42,125 bases of DNA from an uncultured Oscillospiraceae bacterium (GCA_947627735.1 CANQXG010000020.1:1-42125), one strand, 5' to 3'; counted from the first letter of the stretch, positions 25,642-34,674 are shown. The notes: generated by a model not told the origin, from the letters alone. Translations and numbers: made by a program.

Positions 25642-25664
25642 GCCTCCCCTTGCACAGGGGAGGC
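25642..25664. repeat. Short hairpin after tdk
   Basis: GCCTCCCCT (25642-25650) and AGGGGAGGC (25656-25664) pair perfectly around TGCAC. No T-run follows. It resembles the small palindromes of dispersed repeats in this group. Confidence 0.55.
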
Positions 25665-25676
25665 CTTCCATAACGT

Positions 25677-25712
25677 GGGGCGCGGCGAGAGCCGCGCCCC
25701 TTTCCTTTTCAC
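25677..25712 (+). terminator. Terminator of udk-tdk, between converging genes
   Basis: GGGGCGCGGC (25677-25686) and GCCGCGCCCC (25691-25700) pair perfectly, loop GAGA, then TTTCCTTTTC. It runs up to the end of the XRE gene. Confidence 0.85.
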
Positions 25713-26674
25713 TTTTTCCTTCTGTGCACCAGGTGAAGGGCGGCGGAGACCGCCCCGAACAACACCCCCGCCACCGGCCAGACGATCCAGGTATCGTCCC
25801 ACCGCCGGGTATAAAAGCTCCAGCCCAGGTACACCGCCGTGACCGTGCACCAGTATATGGCCCAGACCGTCCGGAGCAGGGGCGACTTCTCCTCAGGTGC
25901 GTAGTCCCCCTCCTGCAGCAGCATCTGGCAGGCGTCCCAGGGGATGGACGCGCTGACGATGAGGTACACCCCCACCGCCACCAGGATCAGCAGCAGCCCC
26001 ACGCCGCAGGTGAGCAAAAACTCGTGCTCCGGGGCCGCGACGCACACCAGCAGGGGCACCGCCGACCCCACGCACAGGCATATGCCCGCCACCATCCGGC
26101 GGCTGTGGCTCTCCCGGAACCGGTCCATGGCCTCCCGGGCCAGAGCCGTCACCCCTGGGGCGGCGGAAAATATCTCCTTCTCAAGGTATTCATATCTGCT
26201 CAGCCGCCCGCTCCAGGTCACGAACAGGGCCACCGCCGGCACCACGAAGGCGAACAGGATCACCAGCCCCGCCGCCACGGCGATCTGCGCCCGGACCGGG
26301 CGGATCGCGCTCAGCCCGCTCAACAGGATCAGGCACACCGGGGACAGGATGCACAGCGCCACCGCCAGGGCGGTGGGCTTGGCGGACGCCTGCTTCAGAG
26401 AAAGAAACGCCTCCGCCTCCTCCCGGGACACCTGCCGCGGGGCGGGCTCCTCCGGCGCCGCCGGCTCCAGGGCCTCCAGCTCGTCCCGCAATAAATAGTC
26501 CGTGCTCACGCCGAACAGCCGGCTCAGCTCCAGCAGCTTGTCCACCGTGGGGACGGCCAGGCCGCCCTCCCATTTGGAGATGGACTGGCGGGACACGTCC
26601 AGCTTCTCCGACAGCTCCTCCTGGCTCCAGCCCGCCTTTTTGCGCAGCTCCACCAGCTTATCTGCCATTGTCAT
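25709..26674 (-). CDS. XRE-family DNA-binding protein with membrane domain
   Basis: A 321-residue fusion. Residues 5-62 form a Cro/C1-type helix-turn-helix (LVELRKKAGWSQEELSEKL, VSRQSISKWEGG) followed by a STDYLL helix. A Pro/Glu-rich linker (about 68-90) leads to about six membrane spans in the remaining 230 residues, with a cytoplasmic helix between (YLEKEIFSAAPGVTALAREAMDR). Such membrane-tethered XRE proteins occur in many Clostridia; the signal and targets are unknown. AAGGAG is ten bases from ATG 26674; ATG 26668 is an alternative start. The gene is alone, facing the udk-tdk terminator. Confidence 0.88.
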   Translation of the reverse strand: MTMADKLVELRKKAGWSQEELSEKLDVSRQSISKWEGGLAVPTVDKLLELSRLFGVSTDYLLRDELEALEPAAPEEPAPRQVSREEAEAFLSLKQASAKPTALAVALCILSPVCLILLSGLSAIRPVRAQIAVAAGLVILFAFVVPAVALFVTWSGRLSRYEYLEKEIFSAAPGVTALAREAMDRFRESHSRRMVAGICLCVGSAVPLLVCVAAPEHEFLLTCGVGLLLILVAVGVYLIVSASIPWDACQMLLQEGDYAPEEKSPLLRTVWAIYWCTVTAVYLGWSFYTRRWDDTWIVWPVAGVLFGAVSAALHLVHRRKK

Positions 26675-26787
26675 AAGCGCTCAGCTCCTTTCTGATCTGC
26701 CGTCAGCATAGCCGTTTTTCCCGTTGCAGACAAGAAAGTTCCCTTGAAAAAGCCGCAACCAGCGGTTGCAAAGACAAAAAACGCCGC

Positions 26788-28416
26788 TCAAACCCCGGCG
26801 ATGATCTTTTTCACCTGGTCCGGCAGCAGCTTGACCACCTTCCGGTCGTAGGTGACGAAGCCGTTCAGCTCGTCCTCCACGTCGGTCAGCTGGGTGTAGA
26901 TGGCGGCGGACAGGCCCTTCTCCCGGGCGGGGGCGATCTGGGTCCTATAGAGCTTTTCCAGCTTGTCCATGAGCTGGCCCGCGTCCCGGCAGCGGCTGTA
27001 GCCGAAGTCCCGGTCGTTGAAGGTGTGGCCCTCCACCCGCAGGTTGTACCCACCGAACTCGCTCAGCAGCACCGCCCGGCCCTCCCGGTCCGGCTTATAG
27101 TGATAGGGCCGGAAGTACACATGCAGGCTCTTCGTCTCCCCGCCGCCCTGGTCCTGCCAGCCGCTGGCGTGGTCCACGGTGCGGGTGGGGTCCAGCTGCT
27201 TCACATGCTCCCGTATCCTGGCCGCGTCGAACTGGCCCCAGCCCTCGTTGAAGGGCACCCACATGGCGATGCAGGGGCAGTTGTACAGCGTGTCGATCAT
27301 CTCGTCCAGCTCCCGGACGAACTGCTCCCGGCCGGCGGCGTCGGCCCGGGCGAAGCGGGCGTACCGGTCGTCCCGCAGCCGGCCTCCGATACCTACCACG
27401 GGGGCCTGGATCACCAGGGGGTCATACCGGGCGCCGCCGCCGTTGGGCATGTCCTGCCACACCAGCATCCCCAGCCGGTCGCAGTGATAGTACCAGCGCA
27501 GCGGCTCCACCTTGATATGCTTGCGGATGGTGTTGAAGCCCAGGGCCTTGGCCAGCTTGATGTCCCGGACCATGGCCCTGTCGTCGGGCCAGGTGTACAG
27601 CCCCTGGGGGTTGTATCCCTGGTCCAGCACCCCGTTGTGGAAATAGGGTTTGCCGTTCAGGCACAGCCGGCCACCCTCCACGGAGAACTTCCGCATGGCG
27701 AAGTAGCTTTTCACCTCGTCCTCCCCCAGGGTGACGGTGAAGTCATAAAGCTTCGGCTCCTCCGGGGTCCAGGGCTCGAAGTCCGGCACGGGGATGCGGG
27801 CGGGGCAGTCATAGTCCGCGCCGCGAAAATGCACCGTGCCCGCCGGGTCCGCGTCCACGGTCACCGCCCCGGCGTCGAAGTCCGGGGTGACGCGCAGGGC
27901 GCGGATGTACCTCGCCGGCACCGCCTCGGCCCAAACCGGCTGCCATATCCCGCTCTGGGGGGTGTACCATATGCCGCCCCGGGCGGTCTTTTGCTTGCCC
28001 CGGGCCATGCCGTTCGTATCCGTGCCGTCCCGGCACAGGACCAGGATCTCCGCCTGCCGGTCAGGCCCCAGGGCGTCGGTGACGTCCAGGGTGAAGGGGG
28101 TATAGCCCCCCGCGTGGCCGCCCATGTCCTGCCCGTTGACCCAGACCCGGGCGGTCTGGTCCACGGCGCCGAAGTGGAGCAGCACCCGGCCCGGCGCATC
28201 GGAAAAGTCCGCCTGCCGCCGGTACCACAGCCGGTCCTCCGGCCCCACCGTCCGCCCCACGCCGGAGGCGGGCGCCTCCGGGGAGAAGGGCACGGCGATG
28301 CCGCCGTCCCAGGCCGCCGGGACGGCGTCCGAGCCGGTGATGGCGTACTGCCACGTCCCGCACAGGTCCCACCACTGGCGCCGCTCCATCTGGGGGCGGG
28401 GATATTCATCGAACAT
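26788..28416 (-). CDS. Glycoside hydrolase family 2 enzyme (beta-galactosidase/glucuronidase-like)
   Basis: A 542-residue GH2 protein: sugar-binding jelly roll (YPRPQMERRQWWDLCGTWQYAI to about residue 160), immunoglobulin-like domain, and a TIM barrel with the acid/base Glu in FNEGWGQF and the nucleophile Glu in LLSEFGGYN. There is no signal peptide, so it acts inside the cell on imported oligosaccharides or glycosides. The C-terminal domains of long beta-galactosidases are absent. The start is ATG 28416, with GGAGGTG nine bases upstream and a promoter at 28483-28512; a start at 28512 would lie inside the promoter. Confidence 0.9.
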   Translation of the reverse strand: MFDEYPRPQMERRQWWDLCGTWQYAITGSDAVPAAWDGGIAVPFSPEAPASGVGRTVGPEDRLWYRRQADFSDAPGRVLLHFGAVDQTARVWVNGQDMGGHAGGYTPFTLDVTDALGPDRQAEILVLCRDGTDTNGMARGKQKTARGGIWYTPQSGIWQPVWAEAVPARYIRALRVTPDFDAGAVTVDADPAGTVHFRGADYDCPARIPVPDFEPWTPEEPKLYDFTVTLGEDEVKSYFAMRKFSVEGGRLCLNGKPYFHNGVLDQGYNPQGLYTWPDDRAMVRDIKLAKALGFNTIRKHIKVEPLRWYYHCDRLGMLVWQDMPNGGGARYDPLVIQAPVVGIGGRLRDDRYARFARADAAGREQFVRELDEMIDTLYNCPCIAMWVPFNEGWGQFDAARIREHVKQLDPTRTVDHASGWQDQGGGETKSLHVYFRPYHYKPDREGRAVLLSEFGGYNLRVEGHTFNDRDFGYSRCRDAGQLMDKLEKLYRTQIAPAREKGLSAAIYTQLTDVEDELNGFVTYDRKVVKLLPDQVKKIIAGV

Positions 28417-28482
28417 GGATGAAAACACCTCCACAAAGGAAAAACGCTCCGGTCCCATCTCTATCCTCTCAGGTATGTTCAT

Positions 28483-28512
28483 ATTATAGTACATCCCGGC
28501 CCGCCGCCGCAA
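28483..28512 (-). promoter_or_regulatory. Promoter of the GH2 gene
   Basis: On the minus strand: TTGCGG (28512-28507), 18 bp, TATAAT (28488-28483). It places the RNA start inside the upstream open frame and supports ATG 28416. Confidence 0.65.
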
Positions 28513-28573
28513 CGTCCGGCGAAAAATTTACCGGGATTTTTTGCGGCAAGTTTGCATGATTTGGCGAATTAAG

Positions 28574-28605
28574 TTGTAGACAGCCGAAGGGAGTTGTGCT
28601 ATTAT
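28574..28605 (+). promoter_or_regulatory. Possible promoter of the rnf operon
   Basis: TATTAT (28600-28605) is a fair -10 but the best -35, TTGTAG (28574-28579), is 20 bp away. AGAGGTG precedes the rnfC ATG at 28640. Confidence 0.4.
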
Positions 28606-28639
28606 ATCAAAGTATAAAACTAAGCAAGAGGTGATGCTC

Positions 28640-30016
28640 ATGCTCTTTAAGTCCCATGGCGGCGTGCATCCCAACGACAAGAAAGCGCCCGCCAACGAAG
28701 CGGCGATAACCACCATACCGCAGCCGGCACAGGTGGTCATCCCCATGTCCCAGCACATCGGCGCTCCCTGTTCGCCTCTGGTGGCGGTGGGCGACGAGGT
28801 GAAGCTGGGCCAGAAGATCGGCGAGGCCAGCGCGCCTGTTTCCGCGCCCGTCCACGCCTCCGTGTCCGGCAAGGTGGTGGCCATCGCGCCCCATCTGAAC
28901 AGTCTCGGCAACATGGTGAACTCCGTGGTCATCGAGAACGACTTCAAGGACACCCCCGCCGACACCATGGTCCCCGCTCCCGCGGAGGCCCTGGAAAGCC
29001 CGGAGCAGATCGCGGCCATCGTCCGCGAGGCCGGCATCGTCGGTATGGGCGGCGCCACGTTCCCCACCGCGTTCAAGATCACCAGCGGCTGGGGCAAGGT
29101 GGATACCGTCATCATCAACGGCGCCGAGTGCGAGCCGTACATAAACAGCGACTACCGCACCATGGTGGAGCACCCCGAGGAGCTTCTCAAGGGCATCCAG
29201 CTCATTATGAAGGCGTGCAAGGTGGACAAGGCCTATTTCGGCATCGAGCTGAACAAGAAATTCGCCATCGACCTGCTGAACTTCAAGGGCGCCAAGGAGA
29301 TGGGCATCGAGATCGTGCCCCTGAAGTGCCAGTACCCCCAGGGCGCTGAGAAGACCCTCATCAAGACCGTCACCGACCGCGAGGTGCCTCCCGGAGGCCT
29401 GCCGGCGGCGGTGGGCTGCAACGTGTTCAACACCTTCACCGCCTACAGCGTCTACCGCGCCTGCTACGAGGGCTGGCCCGCCATCGAGCGGGTGGTCACC
29501 GTTTCCGGCTCCGCCATCGCCGAGCCGAAGAACGTGAAGGTCCGCGTGGGCACCAGCATGGAGTGGGTGTTCGAACAGACCGGCGGCTTCGCCAAGGAAC
29601 CCTGGAAGATCATCATGGGCGGCCCGATGATGGGCATGGCCCAGTACGATATGACCGTCCCCTGCGCCAAGGGCACCGCGTCCCTGCTGGCCTTCGCCGA
29701 GGACGAGGACCGGACCGTGGCCGACCCCGTGTGCATCCGCTGCGGCCAGTGCATCGACGCCTGCCCCATGAACCTGCAGCCCATCTACATGTACATGTAT
29801 CAGCAGAAGGGCGACGTGGATATGCTCCAGAAGCTGAACATTCTCGACTGCGTGGAGTGCGGCTCCTGCTCTTACATCTGCCCGGGCCGGCTGCACCTGA
29901 CCCACGCGTTCAAGACCGGCAAGGCCATGGTCCAGGCCCGTCAGGCCGAGCTGAAGGCGAAGGCCGAGGCGGAGAAGGCCAAGGCCGAGGCCGCCGAGAA
30001 GAAGGAGGACAAATAA
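28640..30016 (+). CDS. rnfC: Rnf complex subunit C (NADH-interacting, 2[4Fe-4S])
   Basis: A 458-residue RnfC. The N-terminal sandwich domain (HIGAPCSPLVAVGDEV) precedes the FMN/NADH-type domain (GGATFPTAFKI, INGAECEPYI, GGLPAAVGCNV). Two cluster motifs follow: CIRCGQCIDACP from residue 365 and CVECGSCSYICP from residue 404. The last 25 residues are an Ala/Lys/Glu-rich helix. RnfC is the peripheral subunit that passes electrons to NAD+. ATG 28640 is chosen over GTG 28631 and ATG 28634 because AGAGGTG stands seven bases before it. It leads the operon in the order found in Acetobacterium and other Clostridia. Confidence 0.97.
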   Translation: MLFKSHGGVHPNDKKAPANEAAITTIPQPAQVVIPMSQHIGAPCSPLVAVGDEVKLGQKIGEASAPVSAPVHASVSGKVVAIAPHLNSLGNMVNSVVIENDFKDTPADTMVPAPAEALESPEQIAAIVREAGIVGMGGATFPTAFKITSGWGKVDTVIINGAECEPYINSDYRTMVEHPEELLKGIQLIMKACKVDKAYFGIELNKKFAIDLLNFKGAKEMGIEIVPLKCQYPQGAEKTLIKTVTDREVPPGGLPAAVGCNVFNTFTAYSVYRACYEGWPAIERVVTVSGSAIAEPKNVKVRVGTSMEWVFEQTGGFAKEPWKIIMGGPMMGMAQYDMTVPCAKGTASLLAFAEDEDRTVADPVCIRCGQCIDACPMNLQPIYMYMYQQKGDVDMLQKLNILDCVECGSCSYICPGRLHLTHAFKTGKAMVQARQAELKAKAEAEKAKAEAAEKKEDK

Positions 30017-30017
30017 G

Positions 30018-30992
30018 ATGAACGAAGAACGGAAACTTATCGTATCCTCCTCCCCCCATATCCGCACGCCCCGGGGCACCCAGCAGATCATGCTGGACGT
30101 GATCATCGCTCTGCTGCCCGCCCTGGTCGCTGCCGTGATCTTCTTCGGCATCAAGCCCCTGATCGTCACCGCCGTGTCCGTGGTCAGCTGCGAGGTGTTT
30201 GAGATCGGATACCGGAAGCTGCTGAAAAAGGGCGACTCCTACACCGACCTGTCCGCGGTGGTGACCGGCATGCTGCTGGCCTACTGCCTGCCCTACACCT
30301 TCCCCTGGTGGGCGGTGATCATCGGCGCGTTCTTCTCCATCGTGCTGGTCAAGCAGCTGTTCGGCGGACTGGGCAAGAACATCTGGAACCCCGCTCTGGC
30401 GGGCCGTGCGTTTCTGCTGATCAGCTACGCCGTGCTGATGACCACCTGGATCGAGGCCGACGCCCCCGACGCGGCCACCTTCGCCACCCCCCTGGCCAGC
30501 CTTCACGCCGGCAACCTCGCCCCCGACAGCATCTGGAACATGTTCATCGGCAACATCGGCGGCAGCTTCGGCGAAGTCAGCGCTCTGGCGCTGCTGCTGG
30601 GCGGGGCATGGCTGGTGTACCGCAAGGTCATCTCCCTGCGCATCCCCGTGGCCTACATCGGCACGGTGGCCGTGCTGACCCTCATCTTCTCCCGGGGCAA
30701 CAACCACTTTATGTGGATGCTCCAGAACGTGCTGTCCGGCGGCCTGCTGCTGGGCGCCATCTTCATGGCGACCGACTACTGCACCAGCCCCGTGACGCCC
30801 AACGGCCAGCTGATCTTCGGCGTGGGCTGCGGCCTGCTGACCGTGCTGATCCGCTACTTCGGCGGCTATCCTGAAGGCGTCAGCTTCGCCATCCTGATCA
30901 TGAACTGCTGCACCTGGCTCATCGATCAGCACACCGCCCCCCGCCGCTTCGGCGTCGTAGGCAAGAGATCCAAGAAGGAGGGCGCAAAGTAA
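30018..30992 (+). CDS. rnfD: Rnf complex subunit D
   Basis: A 324-residue membrane subunit with about nine spans. MATDYCTSPVTPNGQ, in the second half, is the site at which the family attaches FMN to a threonine, and FGGLGKNIWNPALAGRAFLL is a conserved loop. It carries electrons and takes part in ion movement. The gene starts one base after the rnfC stop and its stop overlaps the rnfG start (TAATG). Confidence 0.97.
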   Translation: MNEERKLIVSSSPHIRTPRGTQQIMLDVIIALLPALVAAVIFFGIKPLIVTAVSVVSCEVFEIGYRKLLKKGDSYTDLSAVVTGMLLAYCLPYTFPWWAVIIGAFFSIVLVKQLFGGLGKNIWNPALAGRAFLLISYAVLMTTWIEADAPDAATFATPLASLHAGNLAPDSIWNMFIGNIGGSFGEVSALALLLGGAWLVYRKVISLRIPVAYIGTVAVLTLIFSRGNNHFMWMLQNVLSGGLLLGAIFMATDYCTSPVTPNGQLIFGVGCGLLTVLIRYFGGYPEGVSFAILIMNCCTWLIDQHTAPRRFGVVGKRSKKEGAK

Positions 30993-31540
30993 TGAAGAAA
31001 GTCATCGATTTCGTCAAGCCCGCCGCGATCCTTCTGCTTGTGGCCGCCGTGGTAGCTCTGGTCCTGGGCATGGTGGACTCCGTGACCCGCGACCGCATCG
31101 CGGAGATCGCCGAGCAGACCAAGACCAACGCCATGCAGGCGGTGCTCCCCGCCGCGTCCTATGAGCAGATCGAGCTGGGCGCGGAGACTCCCGCCGATAT
31201 CAACGAGGCTTACGCCGCCGAGGGCGGCGGCTGGGTCGTCCAGGTCACCGAAACCGGCTCCCAGGGCGCCGTCACCCTGATGGTGGGCGTGGACGCGGAT
31301 CTTGCCTGCACCGGCATCTCCGTCACCAAGTCCAGCGAGACCGCGGGCCTGGGCGCCATCGCCTCCCAGCAGAGCGACGCGGGCGAGGCCTTCCGCAGCC
31401 AGTTCGTGGGCCAGACCGGTACCGTGGCCGTCACCAAGGACGGCGGCATCATCAACGCCCTCACCGGCGCCACCATCACCTCCAGGGCCATTTCCACCGG
31501 CGTCACCAGCGCCATCGCCCTGTGCGAGACTTTAGGTTAA
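30992..31540 (+). CDS. rnfG: Rnf complex subunit G (covalent FMN)
   Basis: A 182-residue protein with one N-terminal membrane anchor (AAILLLVAAVVALVLGMV) and an FMN-binding domain outside. SSETAGLGA and LTGATITSRA contain the FMN attachment motif (Thr of GAT-x-T/S). It moves electrons between the other flavins of the complex. Its FMN would have to be attached by ApbE, not encoded here. GGAGGG is in the end of rnfD. Lengths match the family. Confidence 0.97.
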   Translation: MKKVIDFVKPAAILLLVAAVVALVLGMVDSVTRDRIAEIAEQTKTNAMQAVLPAASYEQIELGAETPADINEAYAAEGGGWVVQVTETGSQGAVTLMVGVDADLACTGISVTKSSETAGLGAIASQQSDAGEAFRSQFVGQTGTVAVTKDGGIINALTGATITSRAISTGVTSAIALCETLG

Positions 31541-31553
31541 GGAGGGTACGGGT

Positions 31554-32234
31554 ATGAACGCAAAGAAACAGCTCACCGAGGGCCTTATCACCAACAACCC
31601 CGTACTGGTACAGCAGATCGGCCTGTGCGCGACCATGGCCATCTCCACGTCCCTGTTCAACGGCATCGGCATGGGCCTGTCCGTGCTGATTATCCTCACC
31701 TGCTGCAACGTGGTGATCTCCGCCATCCGCAAGATCATCCCCGGCCAGGTCCGTCTGGCCATCTTCGTGGTGGTCATCGCCGGCTTCGTCACCATCGTGG
31801 ACCTGCTGCTGCAGGCCTTCATCCCCGCCCTTTCCTCCGCGCTGGGCGTGTTCATCCCGCTGATCGTGGTCAACTGCATCATCATCGGCCGGGCCGAGGC
31901 CTTCTCCTCCAAGGAGGGCGTGTTCCTGTCCTTCCGGGACGGCGTGTTCCAGGGCCTGGGCTATACCTGCGTGCTGGTGCTGATGTGCCTGGTCCGCGAG
32001 CTGCTGGGCTCCGGCACCATCGGCGGCGGCCTGCTCAACGGCGCCTCCTCCTTCATCACCCTGGACGGCACCGGCGCCGGCTTCCGCATCATCCCCGAGG
32101 GCTTCGGCGCGGGCGCGCTGGTCCTCCCCTTCGGCGGCTTCCTCACTCTGGGCTGCCTCATGGCCGTGATGCAGTATGCGCTGCGCAAGAGCAATGAGAA
32201 GAAGGCCCGGAAAGAAAAGGAGGTTAAAGAATAA
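31554..32234 (+). CDS. rnfE: Rnf complex subunit E
   Basis: A 226-residue membrane subunit with six spans, homologous to NqrD. Characteristic pieces are LTEGLITNNPVLVQQIGLC, VIVNCIIIGRAEAF and LVRELLGSGTI. The basic tail (KKARKEKEVKE) lies in the cytoplasm. AAGGAGGG precedes the ATG, and the stop overlaps the start of rnfA (TAATG). It is part of the ion-translocating core. Confidence 0.97.
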   Translation: MNAKKQLTEGLITNNPVLVQQIGLCATMAISTSLFNGIGMGLSVLIILTCCNVVISAIRKIIPGQVRLAIFVVVIAGFVTIVDLLLQAFIPALSSALGVFIPLIVVNCIIIGRAEAFSSKEGVFLSFRDGVFQGLGYTCVLVLMCLVRELLGSGTIGGGLLNGASSFITLDGTGAGFRIIPEGFGAGALVLPFGGFLTLGCLMAVMQYALRKSNEKKARKEKEVKE

Positions 32235-32824
32235 TGTTCGCTTCTATAGTCACCATCTCCCTGGCGGCGATCCTGACGAACAACTTCATCTTCTCCCAGT
32301 TTTTGGGCATCTGCCCGTTCCTGGGCGTGTCCAACAAGATGAGCACCGCCACCGGCATGAGCGTGGCCGTCATCTTCGTTATGACCATGGCCTCCGCCAT
32401 CTGCTGGGTCATCAATGAGTTCCTTCTGATCCCCTTCGGCGTGGCCGGCTTCATGCAGACGGTGGCCTACATCCTGGTCATCGCGGTGCTGGTGCAGTTC
32501 GTGGAGATGTTCCTGAAAAAGGCCATCCCGGCCCTGTATTCCGCCATGGGCATCTTCCTGCCCCTTATCACCACCAACTGCGCGGTGCTGGGCGTGGTGC
32601 TGCTGAACACCCAGAACAGCTACGGCTTCCTGGAGAGCGTCATTGACGGCTTCACCGGCGGCATCGGCTTCACGGTGGCCATCGTCCTGTTCGCCAGCGT
32701 GCGGGAGCGGCTGGAGTTCGCCGATTATCCCAAGGCCTTCGAGGGCTTCGCCATCTGCCTCGTGACCGCGGCTCTGTTCGCTCTGGCGTTCATGGGCTTC
32801 TCCGGCATGAAGATCCCTGTATAA
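32234..32824 (+). CDS. rnfA: Rnf complex subunit A
   Basis: A 196-residue membrane subunit with six spans, homologous to NqrE and RnfE. AAILTNNFIFSQFLGICPFLGVS and LITTNCAVLGVVLLN carry the conserved Cys residues that, with RnfE, hold an iron centre in the membrane. The gene overlaps rnfE by one base, and AGGAGG lies at its end before rnfB. Confidence 0.97.
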   Translation: MFASIVTISLAAILTNNFIFSQFLGICPFLGVSNKMSTATGMSVAVIFVMTMASAICWVINEFLLIPFGVAGFMQTVAYILVIAVLVQFVEMFLKKAIPALYSAMGIFLPLITTNCAVLGVVLLNTQNSYGFLESVIDGFTGGIGFTVAIVLFASVRERLEFADYPKAFEGFAICLVTAALFALAFMGFSGMKIPV

Positions 32825-32839
32825 GGAGGGCTGAGAGAT

Positions 32840-33637
32840 ATGACGACTGTTATTTCGGCTATCGTGATCTTGGGCGCGCTGGGCCTGGTGTTCGGTGTGC
32901 TGCTGGTCATCGCCGGCAAGGTTTTTTATGTGGAGAAGGACCCCAAGGAAGAGGCGGTCCGCGCCTGTCTGGCCGGCGCCAACTGCGGCGCCTGCGGCTA
33001 TCCCGGCTGTGACGGCTATGCCGCCGCGGTGGCCAAGGGCGAGGCGCCCGTCAACGGCTGCGTGCCCGGCGGCGCCAAGACCGCCGCGGCCATCGGCGAG
33101 ATCATGGGCGTCGCCGCCGACGCGGGGGAGGCCAGCGTGGCCTTCGTCCGCTGCTCCGGCACCTGCGGCCACACCAAGAAGAAATTCGAGTACGAGGGCA
33201 TCAACTCCTGCCTGGCCGCCACCCGCGTGCCCGGCAGCAACGGCGCCAACGTCTGCCCGGCCAGCTGCCTGGGCTTCGGCGACTGCGCCGCCGCCTGCCC
33301 CTTCGACGCCATGCACATCGTGGACGGCATCGCCCAGGTGGACCGCTCCAAGTGCGTCGGCTGCATGAAGTGCGCCAGCGTCTGCCCCAAGAAGCTGATT
33401 ACCAAGGTCCCCGCCGCCTCCACCAACGCCGTGGGCTGCAACTCCAACGACAAGGGCGCGGCCGTCACCAAGTACTGCGACTTCGGCTGCATCGGCTGCA
33501 TGAAGTGCAAGAAGGAGTGCCCCGCCGACGCCATCACCATCGAAAACTTCCTGGCGAAGATCGACCAGGACAAGTGCGTCCACTGCGGCCACTGCGCGGA
33601 GATCTGCCCCCGGAAGGTCATCCGCACCTTCGACTGA
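32840..33637 (+). CDS. rnfB: Rnf complex subunit B (polyferredoxin)
   Basis: A 265-residue protein with one N-terminal membrane helix followed by Fe-S domains. The first cluster site is CLAGANCGACGYPGC; four ferredoxin-type motifs follow (CLGFGDCAAACP, CVGCMKCASVCP, CIGCMKCKKECP, CVHCGHCAEICP). RnfB accepts electrons from reduced ferredoxin and feeds the complex. Clostridial RnfB proteins vary in cluster number; this is a moderately short one. It closes the operon before a strong terminator. The whole complex would drive Na+ or H+ export while reducing NAD+. Confidence 0.97.
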   Translation: MTTVISAIVILGALGLVFGVLLVIAGKVFYVEKDPKEEAVRACLAGANCGACGYPGCDGYAAAVAKGEAPVNGCVPGGAKTAAAIGEIMGVAADAGEASVAFVRCSGTCGHTKKKFEYEGINSCLAATRVPGSNGANVCPASCLGFGDCAAACPFDAMHIVDGIAQVDRSKCVGCMKCASVCPKKLITKVPAASTNAVGCNSNDKGAAVTKYCDFGCIGCMKCKKECPADAITIENFLAKIDQDKCVHCGHCAEICPRKVIRTFD

Positions 33638-33652
33638 TCCCAAGCATGGACC

Positions 33653-33686
33653 AAAGCGCCCGGTCATCCCGGGCGCTTTTCTTTTT
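33653..33686 (+). terminator. Terminator of the rnf operon
   Basis: AAAGCGCCCGG (33653-33663) and CCGGGCGCTTT (33669-33679), loop TCATC, followed by TTCTTTTTG. Confidence 0.93.
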
Positions 33687-33735
33687 GCCGGACATGTGCT
33701 ATACTTATGCTACACCGAGGAAAGGAGAGCGCGCC

Positions 33736-34551
33736 ATGGATCTATTGCAGCGGCTGCAGGCCCTTGCCGACGTCCACGTGGGAGGCATCCAGCTGGGGAA
33801 CATCCCCGCCGCACTGCTGGCGCTGGCCGTATGCCTGCTGGCGGGGCGGCTGCTGAGCGGCGCGGTCCGCCGGGTGCTGGACCGGGCCAAGAAGCTGGAC
33901 CCCACCCTCCGGGGCTTTCTCCAGTCCGCGGTGCGCATCCTGCTGTGGGTGCTGACGGCCATCATCGTGGCGGACGCCCTGGGCCTGTCCACCTCCTCCC
34001 TGGTGGCGGTGGTCAGCGTGATCGGCCTGGCCCTGAGCCTGTCCATCCAGAACGTGATGGGCAACGTGTTCTCCGGCATCACCCTGCTGGTGACCAAGCC
34101 CTTCGAGGCCGGGGACTATGTGGACATCTCCGGGAAGGTGGGCACGGTGAAAAAGGTGGGGCTATTCTACACCGTGCTGGACACCTTCGAGAACATGCGG
34201 GTGAGCGTGCCCAACGCAGACGTGACCGCGGCGGCGGTGATCAACTACTCCGCCGAGCCGGTGCGCCGGCTGGATATGACCTTCTCCGCGTCCTATGACG
34301 ACGATACCGACGCCGTCCGCGCCGCCCTGCTGGCGGCGGCAGCCGGGGAACCCAAGGTGCTGACAGACCCCGCCCCCCTGGCGGCCATCCGGGAGTTCGG
34401 CCCCAGCGCCGTGAGCTATGCCCTGCGGGTGTGGTGCCGGCAGGAGGATTACTGGGACGTGCGCTTTCACCTCAACGAGCTGGTCTGGGACGCTTTCCGG
34501 GACCGGGGCGTGAAGATGACCTACGAGCACCTGAACGTGCACATTCAGTAA
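33736..34551 (+). CDS. Small-conductance mechanosensitive channel (MscS family)
   Basis: A 271-residue MscS-type protein: three membrane helices, the third being the pore helix rich in Gly and Ala (SIQNVMGNVFSGITLLV), then the beta domain (FEAGDYVDISGKVGTVKKVGLFYT) and the alpha/beta C-terminal domain. It opens under membrane tension to relieve osmotic shock. AAAGGAGA stands eight bases before ATG 33736; the frame is open for 380 bases upstream as a shadow of rnfB. It probably has its own weak promoter just after the rnf terminator (TATACT at 33700-33705), and is followed by the phenylalanine leader. Confidence 0.94.
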   Translation: MDLLQRLQALADVHVGGIQLGNIPAALLALAVCLLAGRLLSGAVRRVLDRAKKLDPTLRGFLQSAVRILLWVLTAIIVADALGLSTSSLVAVVSVIGLALSLSIQNVMGNVFSGITLLVTKPFEAGDYVDISGKVGTVKKVGLFYTVLDTFENMRVSVPNADVTAAAVINYSAEPVRRLDMTFSASYDDDTDAVRAALLAAAAGEPKVLTDPAPLAAIREFGPSAVSYALRVWCRQEDYWDVRFHLNELVWDAFRDRGVKMTYEHLNVHIQ

Positions 34552-34558
34552 TTGTCTG

Positions 34559-34587
34559 TTGACAAGCGTCCGAAAAAACGGTATCAT
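34559..34587 (+). promoter_or_regulatory. Promoter of the phe leader and pheA
   Basis: TTGACA (34559-34564), 17 bp, TATCAT (34582-34587); transcription would begin near 34594, 24 bases before the leader ATG. Confidence 0.85.
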
Positions 34588-34617
34588 TAGGCAACGACGT
34601 TCGGGAGGCGCAAAAGC

Positions 34618-34674
34618 ATGCGTTTCGGCTTTACCGCGGGTTTTAGCTTCTTTACCTTTGCCTGGCAAAAGTAA
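34618..34674 (+). CDS. Phenylalanine-rich leader peptide of pheA
   Basis: ATG 34618, preceded by GGGAGGCG, opens an 18-codon frame MRFGFTAGFSFFTFAWQK ending at TAA 34672-34674. Six of 18 residues are Phe, plus one Trp, just as leader peptides of phenylalanine operons in Enterobacteria are Phe-rich. It lies between a strong promoter and a terminator directly before pheA. Ribosome pausing at the Phe codons when charged tRNA-Phe is scarce would free the downstream RNA to form the antiterminator. The frame is too short for automatic gene callers. It serves as a sensor, and the peptide itself need have no function. Confidence 0.85.
   Translation: MRFGFTAGFSFFTFAWQK

Noticed and set aside
28417-28512. 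Longer GH2 start at 28512 or 28482
   Set aside because: Those codons lie in or next to the promoter; the ribosome site and family N-terminus support 28416.
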